Source: Collinsella sp. AF20-14LB (GTDB lineage: Bacteria; Actinomycetota; Coriobacteriia; Coriobacteriales; Coriobacteriaceae). From it: a DNA stretch of 64,000 nucleotides. This document shows positions 21,186-29,134 of this stretch, one piece after another. A model generated the notes under the pieces. That model saw nothing but the letters and a program-made list of their open reading frames with translations, ran no database searches and was not told where the DNA came from. The stretch lies in the NCBI RefSeq assembly GCF_003459505.1, contig NZ_QRWD01000006.1:1-64000 (forward strand), in the 5' to 3' direction. Positions within the stretch are counted from its first letter, which is position 1. Every line of letters begins with the position of its first letter. Made by a program: the position numbers and the translations under genes.

Positions 21186-21899
21186 CTAGCCGCCCAGGTA
21201 AGCCTTGCGGACGTTATCGTCGTGCAGGAGCTCTTGGCCGGTGCCGGTCATGGTGATCTTGCCGGTCTCGAGCACGTAGCCACGCGTGGCGATCGAGAGC
21301 GCCATCTGCGCGTTCTGCTCGACCAGAAGCACCGTGGTGCCGGCCTTGTGCAGGTCCTCGACAATCTGGAAGATCTGCTCAATCAGAATCGGCGCCAGGC
21401 CCATGGAAGGCTCGTCAAGCATGAGCAGCTTGGGGTTACTCATAAGGGCGCGGCCCATAACGAGCATCTGCTGCTCGCCGCCCGAAAGGGTGCCGGCGAC
21501 TTGGCGACGGCGCTCCTTAAGGCGAGGGAACTGCTCGTAGACGCGCTCAAGGCCCGGAGCCACCGTGGACTTGGGCTGCGTGTAAGCGCCCATCTCCAGG
21601 TTCTCCTCGACCGTCATCTGCAAAAAGGCACGACGGCCCTCGGGCACCTGGGCCAGGCCCTTGCCCACCAGCTTGTCGGCAGGCGTATGGGTAATGTCCT
21701 CGCCCATAAACTTGATGGAGCCGGTCTTGGAACGCAGCAGGCCCGAGACAGTCTTAAGCGTTGTAGACTTGCCGGCGCCGTTAGCACCGATCAAGGCCAC
21801 GATCTCACCCTCGTTGACGTTAAAGGAGATGTCCTTGATGGCGTGGATAGCGCCGTACCAGACGTTGATGTTGTAGACGGAAAGCATCGGCTCTGCCAT
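21186..21899 (-). CDS. livF: Branched-chain amino-acid ABC transporter ATPase LivF
   Basis: This is a 237-residue ABC ATPase with Walker A GANGAGKST, signature TLSGGEQQM, Walker B LLMLDEPSMGLAP and the switch histidine region VLLVEQN. The short length and the absence of the extra insertion found in LivG assign it as LivF. It dimerises with LivG on the inner face of the LivHM permease to power uptake of leucine, isoleucine and valine. The ATG immediately follows the livG stop (TAAATG), and GGGGGAG supplies the ribosome site. It is the last gene of livJHMGF. Confidence 0.94.
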   Translation of the reverse strand: MAEPMLSVYNINVWYGAIHAIKDISFNVNEGEIVALIGANGAGKSTTLKTVSGLLRSKTGSIKFMGEDITHTPADKLVGKGLAQVPEGRRAFLQMTVEENLEMGAYTQPKSTVAPGLERVYEQFPRLKERRRQVAGTLSGGEQQMLVMGRALMSNPKLLMLDEPSMGLAPILIEQIFQIVEDLHKAGTTVLLVEQNAQMALSIATRGYVLETGKITMTGTGQELLHDDNVRKAYLGG

Positions 21900-22760
21900 T
21901 TAGTTCTCCCCCTTATCCTGCTTGCCCAGATATGCCTCGATAACGGCGTCGTTGTTCTGAATTTCCTCGGCCGTGCCCTTGGCGATGACCTTGCCAAAAT
22001 TAAGCACGCAAATGCCCTCGCAAATATTCATGACGAGCGACATGTCGTGCTCGATAAGCATGATGGCGATGCCAAAGGTGTCGCGGATCTTGACGATGTT
22101 CTCCATGAGCTCCGCGGTCTCGGACGGGTTCATGCCGGCAGCAGGCTCGTCGAGCAGCAGCAGCTTGGGGTTGGTGGCAAGCGCGCGGACGATCTCCAGA
22201 CGACGCTGGGCGCCGTAAGGCAGCGAGCCGGCCTGCTCGTTTGCCAGGTGCTCCATATCAAAGATGGACAGCAGCTCCATGGCGCGCTCGTGGGCGGCCT
22301 TCTCGTGCTTCCAGTACGTCGGCAGACGCAGCACGCCCTCAAAACCAGAGTAGCGCTCCTGGTTGTGCAGGCCGACCTTAACGTTGTCCTCCACCGTCAT
22401 GGTGTTGAACAGGCGAATGTTCTGGAACGTACGGGCGATACCCATACGGTTGACCTGGTAGACGGACTTGCCCGAGGTGTCCTCGCCGTCGAGCAGGATA
22501 GTACCGTGCGTGGGCTGGTACACCTTGGTGAGCAGGTTGAAGACCGTGGTCTTACCGGCACCGTTGGGACCGATCAGACCGGCGATCTCGGTCTTACCGA
22601 TGGTCAGGCTAAAGTCGTCGACTGCCTTAAGGCCGCCAAATTCAATGCCCAAGTGGATGCACTCGAGCGCCGGGCGCTGGCCCAGGTCGCGGTCGGGAAC
22701 GATGGCGCCAGAAGGATACGGGACCATCTTGCCCTTGTTGAACTCAAACTTACTGGGCAT
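21900..22760 (-). CDS. livG: Branched-chain amino-acid ABC transporter ATPase LivG
   Basis: This is a 286-residue ABC ATPase: Walker A GPNGAGKTT, signature in SLPYGAQRRLEIV, Walker B LLLLDEPAAGMNP and the typical LivG tail VIEAYLGK. The N-terminal 30 residues (MPSKFEFNKGKMVPYP) extend a little beyond the usual start. The start is supported by AAGGAGG and overlaps the livM end by 11 bases, a sign of translational coupling. Substrate family assignment rests on the operon. Confidence 0.94.
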   Translation of the reverse strand: MPSKFEFNKGKMVPYPSGAIVPDRDLGQRPALECIHLGIEFGGLKAVDDFSLTIGKTEIAGLIGPNGAGKTTVFNLLTKVYQPTHGTILLDGEDTSGKSVYQVNRMGIARTFQNIRLFNTMTVEDNVKVGLHNQERYSGFEGVLRLPTYWKHEKAAHERAMELLSIFDMEHLANEQAGSLPYGAQRRLEIVRALATNPKLLLLDEPAAGMNPSETAELMENIVKIRDTFGIAIMLIEHDMSLVMNICEGICVLNFGKVIAKGTAEEIQNNDAVIEAYLGKQDKGEN

Positions 22761-23829
22761 CGGCTGCTACCTCCTTCTTGGAAGCAAAGCGGTCCTTAAT
22801 GCGTGCGAAGAACGCCTTGAGCTGCGGGTTGTTGGTAAAGATCATGACCAGGATCAGCACGATGGCGTAGATGAGCATGCGGTAGTCCGAGAACTGACGG
22901 AGCAGCTCGGGAAGCACCGTGAGCAACGCCGCCGCGATGACGGAGCCGCGCATATTGCCCAGACCGCCCAGGACCACGAATACCAGGATGAGGATGGACG
23001 TGTTGAAGTCGAACTTGGTGGCGGAAAGCTGCGAGAAGTTACCGCCGAAGAGGGCTCCGGCAGCGCCGGCGAGAGCGGCGGAAACCACGAAGGCGATCAT
23101 GCGGTACTCGGTGACGGAGATGCCCACGGACTCGGCAGCGATCTTGTTGTCGCGCACGGCCATAATGGCACGGCCGGTACGGCTGCGAACCAGGTTGAGC
23201 ACGATCACAAGTGCGACCATGACCAGGATGGCACCGGCGAGGAAGGTCGAGTACGTCGACACGCCCGATGCGCCCTGGGCGCCCTTGATGATGGCGGTGC
23301 CGTCCTCGAGCAGGTGCAGGTCGTCGATCGTGGAGTTACCTGTAATGTTAAAGATCACATGCAGGCCGCGGGAGTCGACGCCCACGATAAGGCAGGTGAC
23401 GATCTCTTTGATAATCTCGCCAAAGGCCAGCGTCACGATAGCCAGGTAATCGCCGCTCAGGCGCAGGACCGGGATGCCGATCAAGAAGCCCAGGATGGCG
23501 GCAGCGATGGCGCCGACCACGATGCTGATGACAAGACGTATCGGATCGGAGGGAACGGCGCTCTCGAGGGCGACCGCGGTAACGATGCCTGTATAGGCGC
23601 CGACGCTCATAAAGCCCGCGTGGCCCAGCGACAAGTCGCCCGCGATGCCGACGACGAGGTTAAGGGAGATAGCCATGACGATATAGGCCGTGATGGGAAC
23701 CAGCTGACCGGCGATCATGCGCGGAATCATGTGGTTAGACTGCATAAAGAACACGATGGCGAACGCCACAAGGCACATGGCGTACGTAACAAAGTCGTGA
23801 CGCGTCTGCTTGTCTTTAAGAAACTTCAT
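22750..23829 (-). CDS. livM: Branched-chain amino-acid ABC transporter permease LivM
   Basis: This is a 359-residue permease with about ten hydrophobic segments. It has LivM landmarks: NLVVGIAGDLSLGHAGFMSVGAY, the cytoplasmic coupling region RTGRAIMAVRDNKIAAESVGI and AGALFGGNFSQLSA. A hydrophilic stretch of about 35 residues near the middle probably faces outside. I chose the ATG at 23829, with AGGTGA five bases ahead; a GTG at 23838 directly after the livH stop is also possible. It overlaps livG. Confidence 0.93.
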   Translation of the reverse strand: MKFLKDKQTRHDFVTYAMCLVAFAIVFFMQSNHMIPRMIAGQLVPITAYIVMAISLNLVVGIAGDLSLGHAGFMSVGAYTGIVTAVALESAVPSDPIRLVISIVVGAIAAAILGFLIGIPVLRLSGDYLAIVTLAFGEIIKEIVTCLIVGVDSRGLHVIFNITGNSTIDDLHLLEDGTAIIKGAQGASGVSTYSTFLAGAILVMVALVIVLNLVRSRTGRAIMAVRDNKIAAESVGISVTEYRMIAFVVSAALAGAAGALFGGNFSQLSATKFDFNTSILILVFVVLGGLGNMRGSVIAAALLTVLPELLRQFSDYRMLIYAIVLILVMIFTNNPQLKAFFARIKDRFASKKEVAADAQ

Positions 23830-23838
23830 AACGCTCAC

Positions 23839-24720
23839 CTACACCTTCTCGGGGACGTACTTGCCCAAGAGGCCGGCAGGCTTGACGAGCAGGACGATGA
23901 TCAAAACACCAAAGACGATGGAGTTGGCAAGGCTCGTGGAAATATAAGCCTGTGCCATCGCCTCGATGATACCGATGAGAATGCCACCGACAAAGGCACC
24001 GGGGATGGAGCCGATGCCACCGAAGACAGCGGCATCGAAGGCCTTGATGCCAGGCATGGCACCCGTCGTGGGCTGCAGCACCGGCGAGTAGGAGCACAGC
24101 AGCACGCCGGCGATGGCGGCAAGGGCGGAGCCGATGGCGAACGTCATCGAGATGGTGCGGTTGACGTTGATGCCCATGAGCTGAGCGGCGGCCTTGTCCT
24201 CGGACACGGCGCGCATGGCTTTGCCCATCTTGGTCTTGCCTGTAAAGAACATCAGGCCGGCCATGATAACCAGGCAGGCGACGATGGTGACGAGCGAGAC
24301 GGCGCTTACGTTGAACTTGGCCAAGAACTCCGGCACCTGGAAGGTGACGAGCGAAGTGAAGTTCTTGGGCGTGGCGCCCCACAGAAGCTGCGCGGCGTTC
24401 TGCAGGAAGTAAGACACGCCGATGGCCGTGATCAGAACGGCCAGAGGGCCTGCTTGGCGCAGCGGCTTGTATGCCAGACCCTCGATGAGAACACCGAGAA
24501 CCGTGCAGACCACACAAGAGAGAATTACAGATGCCCAGCCCGGGAGGCCGAGATACGACGTGGCGCAGAACGAGACATAGGCACCGACCATGATGACGTC
24601 GCCGTGAGCGAAGTTGAGCATCTTGGCGATACCGTAGACCATGGTGTAGCCCAACGCGATGATGGCGTAGACGCTGCCCATGGACAGGCCGTTGACCAAG
24701 TATTGGATAAAGACCGTCAT
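23839..24720 (-). CDS. livH: Branched-chain amino-acid ABC transporter permease LivH
   Basis: This is a 293-residue permease starting MTVFIQYLVNGLSMGSVYAI, the family N-terminus. GYTMVYGIAKMLNFAHGDVIM and the coupling segment GKAMRAVSEDKAAAQLMGI follow, and about eight transmembrane segments are visible. The start lies after GGGGGATGTGG. It pairs with LivM to form the channel. A hairpin at 24797-24828 separates it from the binding-protein gene livJ and may lower its expression relative to livJ. Confidence 0.94.
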   Translation of the reverse strand: MTVFIQYLVNGLSMGSVYAIIALGYTMVYGIAKMLNFAHGDVIMVGAYVSFCATSYLGLPGWASVILSCVVCTVLGVLIEGLAYKPLRQAGPLAVLITAIGVSYFLQNAAQLLWGATPKNFTSLVTFQVPEFLAKFNVSAVSLVTIVACLVIMAGLMFFTGKTKMGKAMRAVSEDKAAAQLMGINVNRTISMTFAIGSALAAIAGVLLCSYSPVLQPTTGAMPGIKAFDAAVFGGIGSIPGAFVGGILIGIIEAMAQAYISTSLANSIVFGVLIIVLLVKPAGLLGKYVPEKV

Positions 24721-24796
24721 GTTCCACATCCCCCTTTCGAATAGGTTTCCAGTTGATGTATGAAACAGGGACGTTACATCGTCCCTAGATACCAAG

Positions 24797-24828
24797 CAAG
24801 CAGGGAAGGCCAAAACCTCCCCTGCTTG
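24797..24828 (-). terminator. Hairpin between livJ and livH
   Basis: CAAGCAGGG and CCCTGCTTG form a 9-bp stem, extended inside by AGG/CCT. It is not followed by a T-run on the minus strand, so it may act as a partial terminator or as an RNA-stabilising hairpin for livJ, a common arrangement in binding-protein-first operons. Confidence 0.5.
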
Positions 24829-24859
24829 GGATCAAAACCGCTCTATATAAGGCGGCATA

Positions 24860-26047
24860 TTAGGCCTGTACGTACTTGCCGTCGGTAATGACGTACGCCG
24901 TCGGGTCCTTCTGGACCTGACCCTTGTCGTTCCAGGAGAGCTTGCCAGTCAGACCGTCAACGGTAATCTTGAGCATAGCCTCGGGAAGCTTCTCGGCAAC
25001 CTCGGTAGGGTCGGCGTCGACGCCCAGGCCGGCCTCCTTGAGAGCCTCGACCACAGCATGCACGCCGTCGTAGGCGTCGGCGGCAAACTGGTCGGGGGTA
25101 TCGCCGTACTTATCCTTGTAAGCGTTGACGAAGTCGGCGTTCTTCTCGTCGTCGGCGGAGAACGGGGTCATGAGCAGCAGACCCTCGGCAAGAGAGGTGT
25201 CGAAGCCCTCAACGCCCAGGATGCCGTCCATGCCGTCGCAGCCCATCATCTTGACGTCGTAGCCCATGTCCTTGGCGTTCTTGAGCAGGACGGACGCCGG
25301 CGTGTAGTAGATCGGCGCAAAGATCATGGTGGCGCCTGCCTGCTTGGCCTTGGTCAGCTGGTTGGTAAAGCTCGTGGCGGAGTCGTCCTTAAAGGTCTCC
25401 TCGTCGACAATCTCAAGCTTAGACTTAGCGGCCTGGGCCTTAAAGGAATCTGCGATGCCCGAAGAATAGGCGTCGCCGGAGTTATAGAACAGCACGAACT
25501 TCTCGTTCGCATACTTCTCTGCCAGGAACTTGGCAGCGTTGACACCTTGGTTGGGGTCGGTAAAGCAAACCTGGAAGACGCAATCCTTGCCCTTGGTAAC
25601 GTCCTCGGAGGACGCAGACGGGGTGATCATGAACGTCTCGGGGTCGTTGCCGCACTCGGCGGCAACGGCGACCGACGCACCCGTGGTGGTCGGACCGACG
25701 AGGGCCTGCATGCCCCAGTCGAACAGGGTGTTGAAGGCGTTGACGGCCTTCTCACCGTCAGCCTGGTCGTCCTCGGCCTTGCTGACAAGCGGCAGCTCCT
25801 TAGTCGAGAAATCCTTGCAGCCAAGCTCGACAGCCTGTGTAACGGACTTGCCGTAGGACGCGTTGGCGCCGGTCAGCGGGCCGATGGTGCCGATCTTAAA
25901 CGAAGCGTCGCCCGACGCGGAACCGCTGTCGCCGCCGTTGGAGGAGCAGCCAGCTAGAATGGACATCGCCCCCAGACCTGCTGCGCTCGCGATAACGCTC
26001 CTGCGATTCATAACAGGGTTCAATGACTTACCGGTGAGGCTCGACAT
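24860..26047 (-). CDS. livJ: Branched-chain amino-acid binding lipoprotein
   Basis: This is a 395-residue periplasmic-binding-type protein of the Leu/Ile/Val receptor family. A signal peptide with two arginines (MNRRSVIASAAGL) leads to a lipobox LAGC with Cys34, so it is membrane-anchored. The mature protein begins FKIGTIGPLTGANASYGKS and contains LVGPTTTGASVAVA and FAADAYDGVHAV, all typical of this family. The start has AGGAGA five bases ahead. It is the first gene of livJHMGF, and a 490-base AT-rich upstream region probably contains its promoter. Confidence 0.93.
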   Translation of the reverse strand: MSSLTGKSLNPVMNRRSVIASAAGLGAMSILAGCSSNGGDSGSASGDASFKIGTIGPLTGANASYGKSVTQAVELGCKDFSTKELPLVSKAEDDQADGEKAVNAFNTLFDWGMQALVGPTTTGASVAVAAECGNDPETFMITPSASSEDVTKGKDCVFQVCFTDPNQGVNAAKFLAEKYANEKFVLFYNSGDAYSSGIADSFKAQAAKSKLEIVDEETFKDDSATSFTNQLTKAKQAGATMIFAPIYYTPASVLLKNAKDMGYDVKMMGCDGMDGILGVEGFDTSLAEGLLLMTPFSADDEKNADFVNAYKDKYGDTPDQFAADAYDGVHAVVEALKEAGLGVDADPTEVAEKLPEAMLKITVDGLTGKLSWNDKGQVQKDPTAYVITDGKYVQA

Positions 26048-26542
26048 GCGGCTCTCCTCTCAAATCTCGTCGGGTTTTGGTTGCCCGACAGGCCATCCTT
26101 CGCCGTGTTCGGCGTTCGCAAAATAGTAGACGCTTTAGTTAGGAAAAGTGGCGATTATTTCAACTTTTCTTTGGATTTGTTCATTTATCCATAGTTCTGC
26201 ATTTCCCCACTATTTTATGCAGTAATGCCACTTTATTGTGTAAAAGTAATGTTTCCATTCTGTTACAAGCGTTCCCGCTCTGAATAAACATGGTGTCCCC
26301 CTTTTTCGCTGGCCGCGGTGCGGCCGTCTTGCGGTACAGGGCAAACCTTATGGCGCAAACGTTGACAGTTTGTTACGGAAGTCCGTTTGTAGCGAGCGTG
26401 TTTCCAATGTTTCCGCAGCGTTTCGGGGGTGCCGTTTTGTGCGGCTCCTGTTGCCTGGCGAGCACGCGCCCCCGGTTCACGCTAGAATGCACTCAACCTT
26501 TAAGCGGTTTATCCATCCATAAGATGCACGAAGGAGTTATCT
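26048..26542. other. Divergent regulatory region between livJ and hom
   Basis: This is 495 bases without a gene. The middle (26130-26260) is strongly AT-rich compared with the surroundings. CGCCG-TGTT-CGGCG at 26101-26114 is a small hairpin. TAGAAT near 26483 is a possible -10 for hom and minus-strand TACTAT near 26125 for livJ, but neither has a convincing -35. I see no riboswitch fold that I can name. Confidence 0.4.
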
Positions 26543-27886
26543 ATGAGCGAACCCCTGCGCACCGTGAACGTCGGTCTGATCGGTCTGGGAACCGTCGGCG
26601 GCGGCGTGGCCCGTCTGATCAAGAGCCACCACGATGAGTACCTGGCAGCCTACGGCATCGACCTTAAGCTGACCCGCGCCTGCGCGCTTGCTTGGGAGCA
26701 GGCCGAGGCGGCAGGCATTGAGCGCGAGGCCTTTACGAGCGACTGGCACGATGTCGTCACCGACCCCGCCGTCGACATCGTCGTCGAGCTGATTGGTGGC
26801 GAGCATCCCGCAACCGAGATCTTCACCACTGCCTTCGAGAACGGCAAGCATGTCGTCTCCGCCAACAAGGCCCTGCTGGGCCGCCATGTCGAGACGCTTG
26901 CCGAGAAGGCGCGTGCGTGCGGCGTGCAGATTAAGTGCGAGGCCAGCTGCGGTGGCGGCATCCCCATTGTCAGCACACTCGAGCACGACCTGGTGGGTAA
27001 CAAGATCCTGACCATCGCCGGCATCCTCAACGGCACCACCAACTACATCCTGTCGCGCATGGACGCCGAGGGCGCCGATTACGCTGACGTGCTCGCCGAC
27101 GCACAGGCTAAGGGCTATGCCGAGGCCGACCCGTCCGCCGACGTCGACGGCTTCGATGCCGCCAGCAAGACGGCCATCCTCGCCTCCATCGGCTTTGGCA
27201 CCCGCGTTACCACCGATGATGTGTACCAGCAGGGTATCCGCACCATCGGCGCCGAGGACATCGCCCAGGCCCGCGAGCTCGGCTACACCATCAAACTGCT
27301 CGGCATCGCCCGCAACACCGACGCTGGCGTCGACGTTCGCGTGCATCCCACGCTGATCCCCGCAGACCATATGCTCGCCAAGGTCAACGGCGCCATGAAC
27401 GCCGTCTACGTGGTAGGCGACGCCGTGGGCGAGACCATGTTCTACGGCGCGGGCGCAGGCTCCTTCCCCACCGCGAGCGCCGTCGTGGGCGATATCCTGT
27501 CGCTCTCCGAGCAGATCAGCCGCGGCGTGGCTCCGCTGCCCGAGATTGAGCCCTATGGCCACAACCTCACCTTTAAGCCCATGGACGAGCTCCAGACCAA
27601 GTACTATGTGCGCCTGAAAGTCGCCGACCGCGTGGGCGCCCTGTCCGAGACGGTCGACATCTTTGCCAAGCACAACATCTCGATCTCGCTCATCAACCAG
27701 GTCGAGGACGGCAAATCGGGCGTCAGCGATGCCTGCTCGGTCATCTTCCTGACGCACCGCGCGCTCGAGAAGGACGTCCAGGCTGCCGCCGCCGAGCTTG
27801 CCAGCGTCGGCTGCGTGGCCGAGGTCGCCAACGTCCTGCGCATCGAGGACGTTGAGGCTTGGACCGAAGGCGTCATGGCGAACTAG
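26543..27886 (+). CDS. hom: Homoserine dehydrogenase
   Basis: This is a 447-residue enzyme that reduces aspartate semialdehyde to homoserine, the branch point to threonine, isoleucine and methionine. It has the NAD(P)-binding motif GLIGLGTVGGGV near the N-terminus, VVSANKALL, the catalytic signature GGGIPIVSTL with GILNGTTNYIL, and YAEADPSADVDGFDAA. Residues 370-445 form an ACT domain (VADRVGALSETVDIFAKHNISI), expected to give threonine feedback inhibition. The ATG follows AAGGAG at six bases. A strong terminator follows, so it is a single-gene unit. Confidence 0.96.
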   Translation: MSEPLRTVNVGLIGLGTVGGGVARLIKSHHDEYLAAYGIDLKLTRACALAWEQAEAAGIEREAFTSDWHDVVTDPAVDIVVELIGGEHPATEIFTTAFENGKHVVSANKALLGRHVETLAEKARACGVQIKCEASCGGGIPIVSTLEHDLVGNKILTIAGILNGTTNYILSRMDAEGADYADVLADAQAKGYAEADPSADVDGFDAASKTAILASIGFGTRVTTDDVYQQGIRTIGAEDIAQARELGYTIKLLGIARNTDAGVDVRVHPTLIPADHMLAKVNGAMNAVYVVGDAVGETMFYGAGAGSFPTASAVVGDILSLSEQISRGVAPLPEIEPYGHNLTFKPMDELQTKYYVRLKVADRVGALSETVDIFAKHNISISLINQVEDGKSGVSDACSVIFLTHRALEKDVQAAAAELASVGCVAEVANVLRIEDVEAWTEGVMAN

Positions 27887-27917
27887 CCCAACGCTCGCCT
27901 AGCAATACGCGCCTTGA

Positions 27918-27951
27918 GGGCTCCCGTCCGATGTGGGACGGGAGCCCTTTT
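27918..27951 (+). terminator. Terminator of hom
   Basis: GGGCTCCCGTCC, a short loop and GGGACGGGAGCCC, followed by TTTTGT. Confidence 0.85.
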
Positions 27952-28100
27952 GTCACCTGCCCTAAGCACAACGGCAAAGCATATTTGCGCGAGCCGCTCA
28001 TCGGTAACGCGGGCTACCGTTCACCGATATGCAAACGCGGCCGATTCCGACTACCGCTACGCTGTGCTGCGAATGTCCGCCCGCGATGAGAGGAAGCACC

Positions 28101-28850
28101 ATGTTGCTCGAGGGCAAGAAAGCAATCATCACCGGAGGCACACGCGGTATCGGCTATGCCATCGCCTGCCGTTTTATCGAGGAAGGCGCTGCCGTCACCG
28201 TCTTTGGCTCGCGCCAGGAGACTGCCGACACGGCCGTTGAGAAGCTGACAGCCGCCTATCCCGACGCCAAGGTCTGGGGTCGCTCCTGCGATCTCACCTC
28301 GCTCGAGGCCGTGACTGAGGCCTTTACGCAGACTGCAGCCGACATGGGCGGCTTGGACACGGTCGTCAACAATGCCGGTATCTCCCAGCGTTCACCCCTC
28401 TTGGACTACACGGCCGAGGAGTTCGCCAAAGTTATGGACCTCAACGTCGTCGCCGTCTTTAATGGCCACCAGGCTGCCGCCAAGATCATGACCGAGGCCG
28501 GCCACGGCGGCACCATCACTACCACAAGCTCGATGGTCGCCAAGTACGGCCAGCCCTCCGGCGTCGGTTACCCCACGTCCAAGTTTGCCGTCAACGGTAT
28601 GGTCCAGTCGCTCTCGCGCGAGCTCGCTCCCATGGGCATCCGCGTCAACGCCGTCGCCCCCGGCGTGACTAAGACCGACATGGTCGCCAACCTGCCCGAA
28701 GAGGTCATCAAGCCCATCATCGCCACCATTCCGCTGGGTCGCATGGGCGAGCCCGAGGATGTCGCCAACGCCTTTGTTTTCCTGGCGAGCGACATGTCCT
28801 CCTATGTCACGGGCGCCGTGCTCCCCGTCGACGGAGCCGCCCGCTCCTAA
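28101..28850 (+). CDS. Short-chain dehydrogenase/reductase (SDR)
   Basis: This is a 249-residue classical SDR: cofactor motif TGGTRGIG, the NNAG motif (VVNNAGIS), catalytic Ser in TTTSSMVAKYG, Tyr and Lys in YPTSK, and the C-terminal VTGAVLPVDG. It resembles FabG and sugar- or steroid-dehydrogenase-like members. In gut Coriobacteriia such enzymes include hydroxysteroid dehydrogenases, but nothing here fixes the substrate. The N-terminal FGSRQE suggests NADP preference. The start MLLEGKKAIITGG has GAGAGGAAG ahead; an upstream in-frame extension is not supported. Confidence 0.9.
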   Translation: MLLEGKKAIITGGTRGIGYAIACRFIEEGAAVTVFGSRQETADTAVEKLTAAYPDAKVWGRSCDLTSLEAVTEAFTQTAADMGGLDTVVNNAGISQRSPLLDYTAEEFAKVMDLNVVAVFNGHQAAAKIMTEAGHGGTITTTSSMVAKYGQPSGVGYPTSKFAVNGMVQSLSRELAPMGIRVNAVAPGVTKTDMVANLPEEVIKPIIATIPLGRMGEPEDVANAFVFLASDMSSYVTGAVLPVDGAARS

Positions 28851-28895
28851 GGAGCCACAAGCTTTGGCTTCAAGCTTCAACATAGCTCAACCAAA

Positions 28896-28934
28896 AAGGC
28901 GCGCCGTCTGAATCAACTGCAGACAGCGCGCCTT
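28896..28934 (+). terminator. Terminator-like hairpin after the SDR gene
   Basis: GGCGCGC-C-GTCTG, nine bases, CAGAC-A-GCGCGCC. It is preceded by five A and followed by TTCTCCTGTT, so it could work in both directions between the convergent genes. Confidence 0.65.
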
Positions 28935-28949
28935 CTCCTGTTATGAAAG

Positions 28950-29119
28950 GGAAACTATGTCCCAGTATTTCGGATCAGAACGGGGCACGGTTTCCCCCAG
29001 GACCTCCTTGCGGAAACTGCATCCCACTCTGAGCGCCCATTCCGGGACACAGCTTCCCAACGGCCCCCGTTTCGGAAACCACATCCCGTTCCGAGCCTTC
29101 AAAGCGGGACGCGGCTTCC
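28950..29119. repeat. Array of six alternating 14-bp motifs with 62-bp period
   Basis: The motif GGGRYRYRGYTTCC occurs on the plus strand at 28982, 29044 and 29106, and as its complement at 28950, 29012 and 29074. Same-orientation copies are exactly 62 bases apart, and the intervening bases are not conserved. The array lies between the convergent SDR and antiporter genes. Confidence 0.75.
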
Positions 29120-29134
29120 CCGAGAAAGTATCGA

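Noticed and set aside
26048..26542. A riboswitch ahead of hom or livJ
   Set aside because: I could not find conserved core motifs of known riboswitch classes; only short palindromes and AT-rich sequence are visible.
28950..29119. The regular 62-bp array as a CRISPR
   Set aside because: Motifs are only 14 bp, alternate in direction, vary in sequence, and no cas genes are near.
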